DNA of 64,000 nucleotides from Lachnospiraceae bacterium (lineage in GTDB: Bacteria; Bacillota; Clostridia; Lachnospirales; Lachnospiraceae), in the NCBI GenBank assembly GCA_017408025.1, contig JAFQVJ010000041.1:1-64000 (forward strand), in the 5' to 3' direction. The position numbers were made by a program, and so were the translations under genes. The notes under the pieces were generated by a model, which was given only the letters and a program-made list of their open reading frames with translations, ran no database searches and was not told where the DNA came from. Shown here in pieces: positions 52,492 to 62,610 of the stretch. Each line of letters opens with the position of its first letter. Within the stretch, counting starts at the first letter, position 1.

Positions 52492-54954
52492 TTAAATTTT
52501 TCCACTGTTTTTTGTAAACTTCAGTTCATTGTCAGAATATGAAAGTTTAACATTGTCACCTCTTTTTATCTTTCCGGATAAAATCTCTTCTGCCAGTGGA
52601 TCCTCCACCTTACTTACAAGTGTTCTTCTAAGTGGTCTTGCACCATACTTCTTGTCATATCCATTATCAACAAGATACTTTTTAGCTGATGCTGTCACTG
52701 TCAATGTTATACTCATCTGCTCAAATATTCTGTTCTTGATTTCCTCAAGCATGATGCCTATAATCTTACCAATATCGTCCTTTGTCAATGCATGGAATAC
52801 TATAATATCATCAATTCTATTGAGAAACTCTGGCTTGAACAAATTCTTAAGTTCCTCCATCACATTGCTCTTCATGGTCTCGTAGTCAGCCTTTTCATCC
52901 TCTACAGCACCAAATCCCAATTTCTTTGGTTCCATAATTCTGGATGCACCAGCATTTGATGTCATGATGATAATTGTATTTTTGAAATCTACTGTTCTTC
53001 CTTGCGAATCTGTAATACGACCATCATCCAATACCTGCAGTAATATATTAAATACATCAGGATGAGCTTTCTCTATCTCATCGAATAATATAACAGAATA
53101 TGGATTTCTACGAACCTTTTCACTGAGCTGTCCACCTTCTTCAAAGCCTACATATCCTGGAGGCGAACCTACCATTTTAGACACACTATGCTTCTCCATA
53201 TACTCTGACATATCGACTCTTATAATAGAATTTTCATCACCAAATACAGCTTCTGCAAGAGCCTTTGAAAGCTCTGTTTTACCTACACCTGTTGGACCTA
53301 AGAAAAGGAATGAACCTGTCGGACGCTTTGGATCTTTAAGACCTACTCTTCCTCTTCTTACAGCCTTAGCCACAGCTGAAACAGCCTCCGTCTGTCCTAT
53401 TACCCTCTTGTGAAGTATTTTTTCCAGCTTGGCTAGTCTCTGACCTTCGCCCTCTGAAAGCTTCTTAACAGGTATTTTTGTCCATCCTGATACAACGTCC
53501 GCTATATCATTTTCTGTAACCTCTACTTTCTTTGATGACTTAGCCTTATCCCATTTCTTTTTAAGGATGTCATGTCTCTCTTTAAGAGACGATTGTTTAT
53601 CCATAACCTCCTTTACATCTGCCATCTTTGATGCCATTAGAAGCTTTTCCTTTTCTTCCTCAAGCTGTGCTATTTCACTTTCCAGCTGTGCCATCTCTGC
53701 TGGTTTTGCAAGACCTCTTAATCCAACCTTTGCACCAGCCTCATCTAGCAAATCTATTGCTTTATCTGGCAGGAATCTGTCATTAATATATCTCACTGAC
53801 ATCTTCACAGCTGCCTTTACAGCCTCATCTGTGTATCTTAAATGATGATGTTCTTCATACTTTTCCTTCAATCCCTCAACGATAGCTATGGCCTCTTCTT
53901 CTGTAGGTTCATCCACCGTTACAGGCTGAAATCTTCTCTCTAAGGCAGCATCTTTTTCAAAATGCTTTCTAAATTCTGCAATAGTTGTGGCACCAATGAC
54001 CTGAAGTTCTCCTCTGGCAAGAGCTGGTTTTATGATGTTTGCCGCATCTAATGCGCCTTCTGCTCCACCTGCACCGATGATGGTATGAATCTCGTCTATA
54101 AAAAGTAAGACATTTCCCTGACTATGCACTTCTCCTAAAATTCTCTTGATTCGCTCCTCAAACTCACCTCTATACTTTGAGCCTGCAACCATTGCGGACA
54201 AATCAAGCATAAGCACACGTAGATTCTTAATTGTATCAGGAACCTCTTCATTTGCGATACGCGTAGCAAGTGCTTCTACTATAGCTGTTTTACCAACACC
54301 CGGTTCACCTATAAGACAAGGGTTATTCTTTGTTCTCCTTGAAAGTATCTGAATAACTCTCTGTATCTCGTTTTCTCTTCCTATGACAGGGTCCAGCGCT
54401 CCCTCCTTTGCAAGTAAGGTCAAATCACGGCTAAACTGATCAAGGGCTGGTGTAGCTGATTTGCTTTTTCCTTTGATAGGCTTTCCATTTTGGAAATCTT
54501 CCTTAACTTTGTTAGGATCCTGACCCATAGCAATGAGTATTTCCACATATAATTTCTGGAAATTGACTCCGAGAGTGTTGAGCAAACGTGGGGCTGCACA
54601 CTCCGTTTCTTTTAATATAGCTATAAGTATATGCTCTGTTCCTACAAGCTTAGATTTAAATCTAGCTGCTTCTCTTCCTGCTGCTTCAAGGAGTGCCTGT
54701 GCCTTTGGCGTAAATCCATCCGGCTCCGCCAAACCTATAGGACTCATAGGGTCAATATACTGCTCTATAAGGTCGACTAATTTGTCTGATGTGACCTTAA
54801 AATTGTTCAGAACAATTCCTGCAACACTATCCTCTGTCATAGCCAGACCAACAAGTAAATGCTCCGTTCCTATATAACTATGTTCTAAATTTACAGCCGT
54901 TTCATGAGCGTACTCAATAGCGGCCTTCGCTTTTTTTGTAAGTCGTTCCTGCAT
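52492..54954 (-). CDS. clpC: ATP-dependent Clp protease ATPase subunit ClpC (820 aa)
   Basis: Double-ring AAA+ unfoldase working with ClpP. Two Clp N-terminal repeats (about residues 1-145) precede D1, with Walker A GEPGVGKTAIVEALATRI and Walker B LLFIDEIHTIIGAGG, a coiled-coil middle domain (about 410-470), and D2 with GPTGVGKTELSKALAEA and VILFDEIEKAHPDV. The length matches ClpC rather than ClpB or ClpA. The usual ctsR-mcsA-mcsB genes do not precede it here; the next gene upstream is a cohesin protein. It is followed by the small conserved gene and radA. Confidence 0.95.
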   Translation of the reverse strand: MQERLTKKAKAAIEYAHETAVNLEHSYIGTEHLLVGLAMTEDSVAGIVLNNFKVTSDKLVDLIEQYIDPMSPIGLAEPDGFTPKAQALLEAAGREAARFKSKLVGTEHILIAILKETECAAPRLLNTLGVNFQKLYVEILIAMGQDPNKVKEDFQNGKPIKGKSKSATPALDQFSRDLTLLAKEGALDPVIGRENEIQRVIQILSRRTKNNPCLIGEPGVGKTAIVEALATRIANEEVPDTIKNLRVLMLDLSAMVAGSKYRGEFEERIKRILGEVHSQGNVLLFIDEIHTIIGAGGAEGALDAANIIKPALARGELQVIGATTIAEFRKHFEKDAALERRFQPVTVDEPTEEEAIAIVEGLKEKYEEHHHLRYTDEAVKAAVKMSVRYINDRFLPDKAIDLLDEAGAKVGLRGLAKPAEMAQLESEIAQLEEEKEKLLMASKMADVKEVMDKQSSLKERHDILKKKWDKAKSSKKVEVTENDIADVVSGWTKIPVKKLSEGEGQRLAKLEKILHKRVIGQTEAVSAVAKAVRRGRVGLKDPKRPTGSFLFLGPTGVGKTELSKALAEAVFGDENSIIRVDMSEYMEKHSVSKMVGSPPGYVGFEEGGQLSEKVRRNPYSVILFDEIEKAHPDVFNILLQVLDDGRITDSQGRTVDFKNTIIIMTSNAGASRIMEPKKLGFGAVEDEKADYETMKSNVMEELKNLFKPEFLNRIDDIIVFHALTKDDIGKIIGIMLEEIKNRIFEQMSITLTVTASAKKYLVDNGYDKKYGARPLRRTLVSKVEDPLAEEILSGKIKRGDNVKLSYSDNELKFTKNSGKI

Positions 54955-54972
54955 CTGTCTATACCTCTCTTA

Positions 54973-57333
54973 TTAGCCAAATAAATCGTCAAACAACTCG
55001 TCGATAACCATATCTAAATCATCAGCATTTATTGACGAATTCTTATCATCCATAATCTCAGCAACCTTCTTCTTCTTTTCCTCTGCTGTAATTTTTGAAT
55101 TTGACTCAACAGTTTCTTCCTGCTCAGCTGTTTCATCTGACTCAGATGTTTCTTCTGGCTCAGCTGCTTCTTCTGGCTTAGCAATTTCCTCTGGCTCAGC
55201 TGTTTCTTCTGGCTCAGCTGTTTCTTCTGGCTCAGCTGTTTCTTCTGGCTCAGCTGTTTCTTCTGGCTCAGTTGTTTCTTCTGGCTCAGCTGTTTCTTCT
55301 GGCTCAGCTGTTTCTTCTGGCTCAGTTGTTTTCTCAGGCTCTATCTCCTCTGCAAATTCAACATTTTCTATCTGAATTTCACTATAACTTTCTTCCTTAT
55401 CGTCCTCTATGATAGCCTCTACATCATTAGTAATAATGTCTTCAAAATCCATAAAAATGTCATCGAATTCATCTTGCTCATCATCAATTTGGGCGAACTC
55501 TTCTGATGTCACCTGAAGGTTACCCTCCTCAACTGACAATTCTGCCTCATTCTCATCTGTTGCTTCTTCTTCAACTGCGTCTGTAGTTTCGATTTCCTCT
55601 GGCTCAGTTTCTTCTGTTTCAGTTTCTTCTGTTTCAGTTTCTTCTGTTTCGATTTCCTCTGACTCAGTTTCTTCTGTTCCAGTTTCTTCTGTTTCGATTT
55701 CTTCTGACTCAATTTCCTCTGTTTCGATTTCTTCTGTTTCAGTTTCTTCTGTTTCGGTTTCTTCTGTTTCGGTTTCTTCTGTTTCAACTTCCTCTGGCTC
55801 AGTTTCCACCAAATCTAATTCTATTTCTTCATCTTTTATTTCTTCATCTTCTGTCTCACCGTTACCTTTTTTCTTACGTACTACAAGATAGATAATAATG
55901 CCCAAGTAGACAGCCGCCATAATACAACAGCCTAACGCAAGATATTTGTAGAACTGTATGCTACCCTTTTCCTCATTATTATTGTCAGCTTTCAACTGAT
56001 TTATATCATCTTTAAGCTTTTCATTTTGTGATAATAAGCTATTGTAGTCATCTACAGCCACACCTGCCTGCACAGCTATATCGAAATATCTTATAATCTG
56101 AGCTTCATTAACATCATAATAATACAAGCCCTTTTCACCATTCCAATTCATGGCATATATAAGATAGATACCTTCAACTTCACTATTTACCCAACCATCA
56201 AAAGTATCCTCTCCGATAGTAACAGAGCTTTCAGTGAAACCAGCTGGTATAATAATATCTTGTGGTGGCTTAACTATGGTATATAACTTCTGTGTTATCT
56301 GTACATTTGACATAGGATAAAATGTATCCGTGTCTTCCTCATAAATATATAATTGTCCTGCCGAACCATCACCCTTTGTGACGTACATAACGATAAGGTT
56401 TTTCACAAGGCCTTTAGCTGCAACTACAGTTTTATCCTTATAGTTGTATTCAAATGTCTCAAAGCCTTCTGGCAATGTAACTGCATCATTGATATCCTCA
56501 ATATAACTGTCAGTACCATCTATCTGAACTACAATTGGTTCAGGTGGAGGTGTTGTTGTCTCAGGTGCCTTTGCTACAGTAGTATATATAACATACTTTC
56601 TAGTACTGCCATCCTCTGCTGTAACTGTTATGGTTGTAGTATTATCACCTGGATCCATCTTTGTTCCACTGGCCTTAATGCTAGCTTTGCTATCTTCCTG
56701 ATTAGCTGATACAACCAGCTTTGTCACACCTTCAACAGCTTCTGCATAATACTTTGTCACATCCTTTGAAAATTTAGGTGACAAATCAAGTGAATATGTG
56801 GAGCCATCAGCTTTCACCGCCTCCACTTTCAAACTCGAAAGATAATTATTTGTGGATGCTACATAAGGTGCCTTAACAGTAACTGAACCTCCTGTTGCTG
56901 TTACACTCATGTTGTCCGCTGAATCAAAATCAATAATACCATTGTCTTCGCTTATAGATATATATTTAAGTGAAGATGTTCCCGGGCTCTTTGCCTTAAA
57001 TGTAACTTTTATTGTTGCTTCCTTCGAGACATCCGTGTTCTGCGCATAAGCCATGAGCTGTATTCTACCATTACCGCCACCTTCAAAGCCTGACACCGCC
57101 TCAATAACATTTGCATCATAATCAAGATAAAAATTATATGCACCTATGTTTGCGTCAGCCTTGACAGTGATAACTACCACAAACTCTTCTCCTTGCGTAA
57201 CCGTAGATGACGATATAGATACATTGGCACTTGCACCGTATACGGTTGTTCTCAGTACCAACACTGTCATAGCCACTAGCATTATCCCTAATATACTGTT
57301 CCATATTTTTTTATGTTTTGAATACATATTCAT
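54973..57333 (-). CDS. Membrane-anchored cohesin-domain protein with acidic cytoplasmic tail (786 aa)
   Basis: Signal segment (about residues 12-34), then a cohesin-type domain (about 35-155: ANVSISSSTVTQGEEFVVVI, then GAYNFYLDYDANVIEAVSGF), a cadherin-like beta-sandwich domain (about 160-253), an unrecognised region (260-420), a short coiled coil (425-455), one transmembrane helix (about 461-485) and a 300-residue tail of Glu/Thr/Pro repeats (ETEET, EPEETA) ending in VIDELFDDLFG. Cohesins bind dockerins, and the adjacent gene encodes one. By the positive-inside pattern (RKKKG after the helix) the tail should be cytoplasmic. It appears to be a membrane-bound receptor for a dockerin enzyme. 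The cohesin call is from fold landmarks and context. Confidence 0.8.
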   Translation of the reverse strand: MNMYSKHKKIWNSILGIMLVAMTVLVLRTTVYGASANVSISSSTVTQGEEFVVVITVKADANIGAYNFYLDYDANVIEAVSGFEGGGNGRIQLMAYAQNTDVSKEATIKVTFKAKSPGTSSLKYISISEDNGIIDFDSADNMSVTATGGSVTVKAPYVASTNNYLSSLKVEAVKADGSTYSLDLSPKFSKDVTKYYAEAVEGVTKLVVSANQEDSKASIKASGTKMDPGDNTTTITVTAEDGSTRKYVIYTTVAKAPETTTPPPEPIVVQIDGTDSYIEDINDAVTLPEGFETFEYNYKDKTVVAAKGLVKNLIVMYVTKGDGSAGQLYIYEEDTDTFYPMSNVQITQKLYTIVKPPQDIIIPAGFTESSVTIGEDTFDGWVNSEVEGIYLIYAMNWNGEKGLYYYDVNEAQIIRYFDIAVQAGVAVDDYNSLLSQNEKLKDDINQLKADNNNEEKGSIQFYKYLALGCCIMAAVYLGIIIYLVVRKKKGNGETEDEEIKDEEIELDLVETEPEEVETEETETEETETEETETEEIETEEIESEEIETEETGTEETESEEIETEETETEETETEETEPEEIETTDAVEEEATDENEAELSVEEGNLQVTSEEFAQIDDEQDEFDDIFMDFEDIITNDVEAIIEDDKEESYSEIQIENVEFAEEIEPEKTTEPEETAEPEETAEPEETTEPEETAEPEETAEPEETAEPEETAEPEEIAKPEEAAEPEETSESDETAEQEETVESNSKITAEEKKKKVAEIMDDKNSSINADDLDMVIDELFDDLFG
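55148..55340. repeat. 18-bp tandem repeats encoding EPEETA units
   Basis: About ten imperfect copies of the 18-bp unit CTCAGCTGTTTCTTCTGG on the plus strand, coding for Glu-Pro-Glu-Glu-Thr-Ala units on the minus strand. Length is always a multiple of three, so repeat gain or loss would keep the frame. Several adjacent units are identical, which suggests recent duplication. Confidence 0.88.
55596..55803. repeat. 15-bp tandem repeats encoding Glu/Thr units
   Basis: A second block of 15-bp repeats (TTTCTTCTGTTTCGG type on the plus strand) codes for EETET/EEIES units in the same acidic tail. The two blocks differ in unit length and composition, so they expanded separately. Confidence 0.85.
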
Positions 57334-57363
57334 ACTGTCTGTGTTCTCCTTTTTGTTCCCCTT

Positions 57364-59469
57364 CTAATTCTGTACTATAGTTGTCAGTCCCAATATCTGC
57401 TTTTGTAATATAAGCAAATCCTTAATGCTCAAATCTTTACCATCTCTATTTGTATCACCAGCATTGAGATAAATTCCTTCAAGCTTACTAACTCCCAGTA
57501 AATGCTTCTGTATAATAAGCAAGTCTTTTATATTGCTTGCTCCATCACCATTTACATCTCCATATATTACTACAGTGTAGCTATATACTACCTTTCCATT
57601 GATATCCTTTATGGTAATCTTATCGCCGGTAACCACCTTACCATCTGTCTTAGTTTTTCCTGAAACATCAGTAATTTCAATAGTTCCTCCTGTTACAGTG
57701 AATTTACCTTTTATATCAGCTACAGTACTTCCCGGTGCAATACCATTGACAGTACCTGCTGTATCATTTTTAGGCAATGTAGTCTGGACAGACAGCTGCG
57801 TACCTGTTGTAGGGTTCTGTGTCGTTCCTCCTGTGGTTGGTCCAGTCGTAGAACTGCCACCACTTGACGAACCAGCTGACTGTCTTACAACATCTATAGT
57901 GTACACTCTGGCAGAACCATTTTCTGCTGTAGCTGTGACTGTTATAGAGTTAGAGCCCTCCTTCAGCTGATGCACACCTGTTCCTGTCACCTTTGTAGTT
58001 CCTACAATAGCTGTAGCGTTCACCTCAACTGATGCCACATTATTAGGTACTACAAGAGAGTATTCCGTAGTAAATTTACTGAATGTAGGTGTGAGATTGT
58101 ATCCATTAACCGCAAGAGTAGACAAGCAATTATTTGGATTGCCATCACCTGTCGGCAACGGACAGGCTGTAGCTGGCATATTCTTGTAAACTGGTATCTT
58201 AAATACCAGTGGTGTTCCAGATTTTACATCAGCAGTATAAGCCTTTGCTGTTTTGTTTGCTTCTGTTGCATGGGCTTTAATATGAGTCATATACTGATGT
58301 GTATATGGCGTTCCAACATAGTCGAATTTCTTGTAGTACAAGGTATCCTGACCTATGTTTATGTAATTTTCTCCAAACATCTTTGCTCCGCCTATGAGAG
58401 CTTTATATCTTGTATTCCATGGCTGGAAATATTTTTCGTTTGTAGTTTTTGCAAATATAAGTCCATTGACAATAGCGCTATTGCCACTGTGAGCATATGC
58501 CTTCCAGTTATAATAATTATAATATCCTTCATAGCCTGACACAGTACCTGATATACTGCCACTTCCACCACTGTTTCCCATCTCTATAAGGATACTTGAT
58601 GCAAGGTAAAACGGACTGACACCAGACTTTTCGGCTGCTATCATCAATATATCTGCATAGTTTGAGTTTGCACCAGTGTCATCATTTTTCACAAGGTTTT
58701 TGCCTGCCTGCATGAATGTGCCCTTCAGTATCAGCTCCAGCTTATCTATTGTCTGAAACTGGCTCTGATATGACAATTGTTCAAACATCCATATGTACGT
58801 TTCATCAAGGAAATTTCTTGGGTCCATATAATATGCTACCAGCTCCTTTGATGCTGCACACCACGCTCCTCCATCAAAGGTATACCACTCTCCTGTATCC
58901 CAGTTATACGACTTAGGATCAAGAGATTTCCATGAGCTCTTGGCAGTTTTTGATATAAGACTTCGTCCTATTACATCTGCCTGATTATCCAATGCCACAT
59001 TCCAATCATAGGCAAGGTGATCAGCCACAAATACCCATTGCGGATACTGAGCGTGGAGCGTTCTCAAAGAATCCTTATAACTCTCCGGAAATCCCTGCCC
59101 ATTGAGATACGCCTCAAAATCCGCATCCGGTGTATACTCAACAACATCCTTTATATTGGATATATAGCTTGATGAAACGTAACCCGTTCCATCACCATAG
59201 TTAATCTGGTACCATAATGTACCATCAGAAGCGTTTCCCTCCCCCACGATTCTGACTACCTGACCTGCCGTCAGAGAACCAATCTTAGAATATGATGTTC
59301 CTGGTCCACTTCGTACGTTAAGCGAATCGTCTACATTAACTACTCCTGTCTTTTCGGTGTATCCATATACCTCCCCGTATCTGAATACAATACCTGAAAA
59401 AGAGCACGCAATGAGCACTATACACATAACAACGCACGTTATCAATTGTCTCTTCTCCTTATTAATCAT
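57364..59469 (-). CDS. Dockerin-bearing SH3b/glucosaminidase wall hydrolase (701 aa)
   Basis: Secreted protein. A signal segment (about 8-36) is followed by a bacterial SH3 domain (42-105, DDSLNVRSGPGTSYSKIGSL), a glucosaminidase-type domain (about 115-405, with Glu296 in ASSILIEMGNSGGSGS as a probable catalytic acid), a cadherin-like beta-sandwich (445-530), a Gly/Ser/Thr linker and a C-terminal type I dockerin (636-696). The dockerin has two calcium repeats, DVNGDGASNIKDLLIIQKHL and DTNRDGKDLSIKDLLILQKQ. It likely cuts peptidoglycan and docks to the cohesin protein encoded next to it. Both share the cadherin-like fold. A dockerin on a wall hydrolase is unusual outside cellulosome systems. 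Confidence 0.85.
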   Translation of the reverse strand: MINKEKRQLITCVVMCIVLIACSFSGIVFRYGEVYGYTEKTGVVNVDDSLNVRSGPGTSYSKIGSLTAGQVVRIVGEGNASDGTLWYQINYGDGTGYVSSSYISNIKDVVEYTPDADFEAYLNGQGFPESYKDSLRTLHAQYPQWVFVADHLAYDWNVALDNQADVIGRSLISKTAKSSWKSLDPKSYNWDTGEWYTFDGGAWCAASKELVAYYMDPRNFLDETYIWMFEQLSYQSQFQTIDKLELILKGTFMQAGKNLVKNDDTGANSNYADILMIAAEKSGVSPFYLASSILIEMGNSGGSGSISGTVSGYEGYYNYYNWKAYAHSGNSAIVNGLIFAKTTNEKYFQPWNTRYKALIGGAKMFGENYINIGQDTLYYKKFDYVGTPYTHQYMTHIKAHATEANKTAKAYTADVKSGTPLVFKIPVYKNMPATACPLPTGDGNPNNCLSTLAVNGYNLTPTFSKFTTEYSLVVPNNVASVEVNATAIVGTTKVTGTGVHQLKEGSNSITVTATAENGSARVYTIDVVRQSAGSSSGGSSTTGPTTGGTTQNPTTGTQLSVQTTLPKNDTAGTVNGIAPGSTVADIKGKFTVTGGTIEITDVSGKTKTDGKVVTGDKITIKDINGKVVYSYTVVIYGDVNGDGASNIKDLLIIQKHLLGVSKLEGIYLNAGDTNRDGKDLSIKDLLILQKQILGLTTIVQN

Positions 59470-59531
59470 TTGTTTTCCCTTCTTATCTTATTATTATGTA
59501 TTTACAATATTTACCATTATTTTCTCGAAGA

Positions 59532-59558
59532 GGCAGTGTAAATCACCTTCACACTGCC
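59532..59558 (-). other. Stem-loop after purD
   Basis: GGCAGTGT pairs with ACACTGCC across an 11-nt loop, 13 bp downstream of the purD stop codon on the minus strand. No clear T-run follows, so termination strength is uncertain. The dockerin gene lies beyond it with no clear promoter in the 62 bp between. Confidence 0.55.
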
Positions 59559-59571
59559 CCCTAGCTTAAAA

Positions 59572-60852
59572 TTACTTTACCGCATTATCTATAGCTTTAC
59601 CTATATCATTTCTCATGTACTTATTATCAAAGTCAATAAGCTTTGTGGCTTCATATGCATTAGCTCTGGCTGTCAGTAAATCATTTCCTGTCGCTACAAC
59701 GCCGAGAACACGTCCACCATTGGTCACTACCTTGTCACCATCAAGCTTCGTGCCTGCATGGAATACAAAATAGTCATCCTTGTCCTTGAAGATGTAAAGA
59801 ACCTTTATCTCAAAGCCCTTTTCATAGTGCTCTGGATATCCGTCTGAAGCAAGAACAACGCAAACAGCAGCATTATCTTCAAACTGAAGATCAATCTGAT
59901 CTAATGTGCCATCAATACATGCCTCAAATACTTCTACAATATCATTCTTCATACGTGGAAGTACTACCTGTGTCTCTGGATCACCAAATCTTGCATTGTA
60001 TTCAAGTACTCTAGGACCATCCTGTGTAAGCATCAGTCCAAAGAAAATAATTCCTTTGAATTCTCTGCCCTCTGCCTTCATAGCGTCAACTGTAGCCTGA
60101 TAGATATACTTCTTACAGAACTCATCTACCTCTGTTGTATAGAATGGACTTGGCGAGAATGTTCCCATACCACCTGTGTTTAAGCCCTCGTCGTTGTCCT
60201 TAGCACGTTTATGATCCTGTGCAGAGGTCATAAGCTTGATAGTCTTACCGTCTACAAACGAAAGAACAGAAACCTCACGTCCTGTCATAAACTGCTCAAT
60301 AACGATAGTATTTCCTGCTGAACCAAACTGCTTATCAAGCATAAGAGTCTTTACGCCAGCCTTCGCCTCTTCAAGAGTATTGCAGATAAGAACACCCTTA
60401 CCAAGAGCAAGACCATCAGCCTTCAATACTGTTGGGAATGTCGCCTTTGTCTCAAGATACTCTATTGCAGCTTCTGGAGATGAGAAGTTTTCGTATGTAG
60501 CTGTTGGAATATTGTACTTCTTCATCAAATCCTTTGAGAATGCCTTTGAGCCTTCAAGAATAGCTGCATTCTTTCTAGGTCCAAATACACGAAGTCCCTC
60601 TGCCTCGAAAGCATCAACAATACCACCAACAAGTGGATCATCCATACCTACTACAGTAAGGTCAATCTCTTTTTCCTTTGCAAATGCAACGAGCTTATCA
60701 AATTCCATTGCACCGATTGGCACACACTCTGCAACCTCTGCAATACCTGCGTTACCAGGTGCACAATATATTTTTTCAACCTTTGGGCTCTTTGCGACCT
60801 TCCATGCTATAGCATGTTCTCTACCGCCGCCACCTACGATTAATACTTTCAT
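59572..60852 (-). CDS. purD: Phosphoribosylamine-glycine ligase (426 aa)
   Basis: ATP-grasp enzyme of purine synthesis: phosphoribosylamine plus glycine gives GAR. The N-terminal MKVLIVGGGGREHAIAWKVA is the family signature; ATP-grasp landmarks are PTVLKADGLALGKGVLICNT and RFGDPETQVVLPRM. The length is normal. It is the last gene of the operon purE-purM-purN-purD. Its product GAR is the substrate of PurN, encoded just upstream. Confidence 0.96.
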   Translation of the reverse strand: MKVLIVGGGGREHAIAWKVAKSPKVEKIYCAPGNAGIAEVAECVPIGAMEFDKLVAFAKEKEIDLTVVGMDDPLVGGIVDAFEAEGLRVFGPRKNAAILEGSKAFSKDLMKKYNIPTATYENFSSPEAAIEYLETKATFPTVLKADGLALGKGVLICNTLEEAKAGVKTLMLDKQFGSAGNTIVIEQFMTGREVSVLSFVDGKTIKLMTSAQDHKRAKDNDEGLNTGGMGTFSPSPFYTTEVDEFCKKYIYQATVDAMKAEGREFKGIIFFGLMLTQDGPRVLEYNARFGDPETQVVLPRMKNDIVEVFEACIDGTLDQIDLQFEDNAAVCVVLASDGYPEHYEKGFEIKVLYIFKDKDDYFVFHAGTKLDGDKVVTNGGRVLGVVATGNDLLTARANAYEATKLIDFDNKYMRNDIGKAIDNAVK

Positions 60853-60892
60853 CTGTATCTCCTTACAAATCTGTTATTATATAATCTTTGAT

Positions 60893-61522
60893 TTACTTAG
60901 TCACAACTACGTGATTATTAGCATCAATGGTTATTCTACCATTAGCGATATCATCTATAGCCTTTGGCATGATAATCCACTCAGCCTGCTCCATTACTCT
61001 CTGCTGAAGAGACTTTGGAGTATCATCTGGTAACACTTCCACTGTCTTCTGATAGATAATAGGACCTGTATCTGTTCCTGCATCTACAAAATGACATGTT
61101 GCACCTGTCACCTTTACGCCTCTCTCAAGGGCCGCCTCATGAACCTTAAGACCATAATATCCTGTACCACAGAATGCTGGTATAAGTGAAGGATGGATGT
61201 TGATAATCTTTCCTTCATACTTGCCTATAAGCTTTTCCGGAAGCACAACAAGACATCCCGCAAGAACTATCAAATCCACATGATACTCATCAATCTTAGC
61301 TATAAGCGCATCATTGAAAAGCTCCCTGCTCTCATAATCCTTTGGTGACACACATACACCATCTATCCCCGCTAATTTAGCTCTATCAAGAGCATATGCG
61401 TTCTTGTTGTTACTGATAACAACCGCTATCTCTGTATTTGTAATCTTTCCATTACCGATAGCATCTATAATAGCCTGGAGGTTTGTTCCACCTCCAGACA
61501 CAAGTACCGCTATTCTTAGCAT
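60893..61522 (-). CDS. purN: Phosphoribosylglycinamide formyltransferase PurN (209 aa)
   Basis: Folate-dependent enzyme that formylates GAR. Landmarks are [20 protein letters not shown], the catalytic Asn-x-His in [19 protein letters not shown], and the Asp in [10 protein letters not shown]. Length is standard. It overlaps purM by 7 bp and precedes purD by 40 bp. Confidence 0.96.
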   Translation of the reverse strand: MLRIAVLVSGGGTNLQAIIDAIGNGKITNTEIAVVISNNKNAYALDRAKLAGIDGVCVSPKDYESRELFNDALIAKIDEYHVDLIVLAGCLVVLPEKLIGKYEGKIINIHPSLIPAFCGTGYYGLKVHEAALERGVKVTGATCHFVDAGTDTGPIIYQKTVEVLPDDTPKSLQQRVMEQAEWIIMPKAIDDIANGRITIDANNHVVVTK

Positions 61523-62547
61523 AATGTAACTCCCTTTTCACCTGCTTCAACGTGACCTACTACAAAAGCTTTATCGCCTGCAGACTGAATAGCCTTGATT
61601 ACAGTATCTACGTCCTCTTTATTTACCGCTATCACCATACCAAGTCCCATATTGAATGTGTTATACATCATTTCTTCTGCGATGTCGCCCTTCTTCTGCA
61701 TCATCTTAAAGATAGCAGGCACTTCGTAGGAATCCTTCTTAACAACAGCTCTTGCACCTTCCGGAAGCATTCTTGGTATATTCTCATAGAATCCACCACC
61801 TGTGATATGACTACATCCGTTAATCTTCACACCAGCTTCCTTAATAGCCTTAAGCGCTTTAACGTAGATTCTTGTTGGCTCGATTAATGCCTCTCCGAGA
61901 GTCTTTCCTAACTCGTCGTAATATGTATTTAATCCTTCTTTTGTAAGTTCCTTTTCAAACACCTTTCTAACAAGTGAGAAACCGTTGCTATGAACACCTG
62001 AAGAGGCAATACCTACAAGTGTATCTCCTGCCTTAATATTTTCGCCTGTGATAATATCCTTCTTGTCTGCAACACCTACAGCAAAACCTGCTAAATCATA
62101 GTCATCCTCTGGCATAAGTCCTGGATGCTCTGCTGTCTCGCCACCGATTAAAGCGCACTCAGACTGTCTGCAGCCCTCTGCCACACCACTTACAATAGTT
62201 GCAATCTTCTCTGGAATATTCTTGCCACATGCAATATAATCAAGGAAGAACAATGGTTCGCCACCTGCACATGCAACATCATTTACACACATAGCCACGG
62301 CATCAATGCCGATTGTATCATGCTTGTCCATGATAAATGCAAGCTTCACCTTTGTGCCACATCCATCTGTTCCAGATAATAATACCGGCTCTTCCATCTC
62401 TTTAATCTTAGCCAATGAAAATGCTCCTGAAAATCCACCAAGACCACCTAACACTTCAGGTCTCATAGTCTTCTTAACATGCTCCTTCATAAGCTCCACT
62501 GACTTGTAACCAGCCTCAATATCTACTCCGGCTTTCTTGTAATCCAT
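61516..62547 (-). CDS. purM: Phosphoribosylformylglycinamidine cyclo-ligase (343 aa)
   Basis: Closes the imidazole ring to give aminoimidazole ribotide. The PurM fold is recognised by [55 protein letters not shown] and [16 protein letters not shown]. Standard length. It overlaps purN, so the two are probably translationally coupled. Confidence 0.96.
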   Translation of the reverse strand: MDYKKAGVDIEAGYKSVELMKEHVKKTMRPEVLGGLGGFSGAFSLAKIKEMEEPVLLSGTDGCGTKVKLAFIMDKHDTIGIDAVAMCVNDVACAGGEPLFFLDYIACGKNIPEKIATIVSGVAEGCRQSECALIGGETAEHPGLMPEDDYDLAGFAVGVADKKDIITGENIKAGDTLVGIASSGVHSNGFSLVRKVFEKELTKEGLNTYYDELGKTLGEALIEPTRIYVKALKAIKEAGVKINGCSHITGGGFYENIPRMLPEGARAVVKKDSYEVPAIFKMMQKKGDIAEEMMYNTFNMGLGMVIAVNKEDVDTVIKAIQSAGDKAFVVGHVEAGEKGVTLC

Positions 62548-62610
62548 TTTGTTCTCCTCCGTAATCTTACTCTTTTATTCAATTCAGGTTAATTTCTGTT
62601 CCCCTGAACA

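Noticed and set aside
55509-55787. A 92-codon Lys/Gln-rich minus-strand frame in the acidic tail
   Set aside because: It is a shifted reading of the EETET repeats in another frame and has no ribosome site or known motif.
55148-55803. CRISPR-like array in the cohesin gene
   Set aside because: The repeats are contiguous coding units of 15 and 18 bp without spacers, so they are protein repeats.
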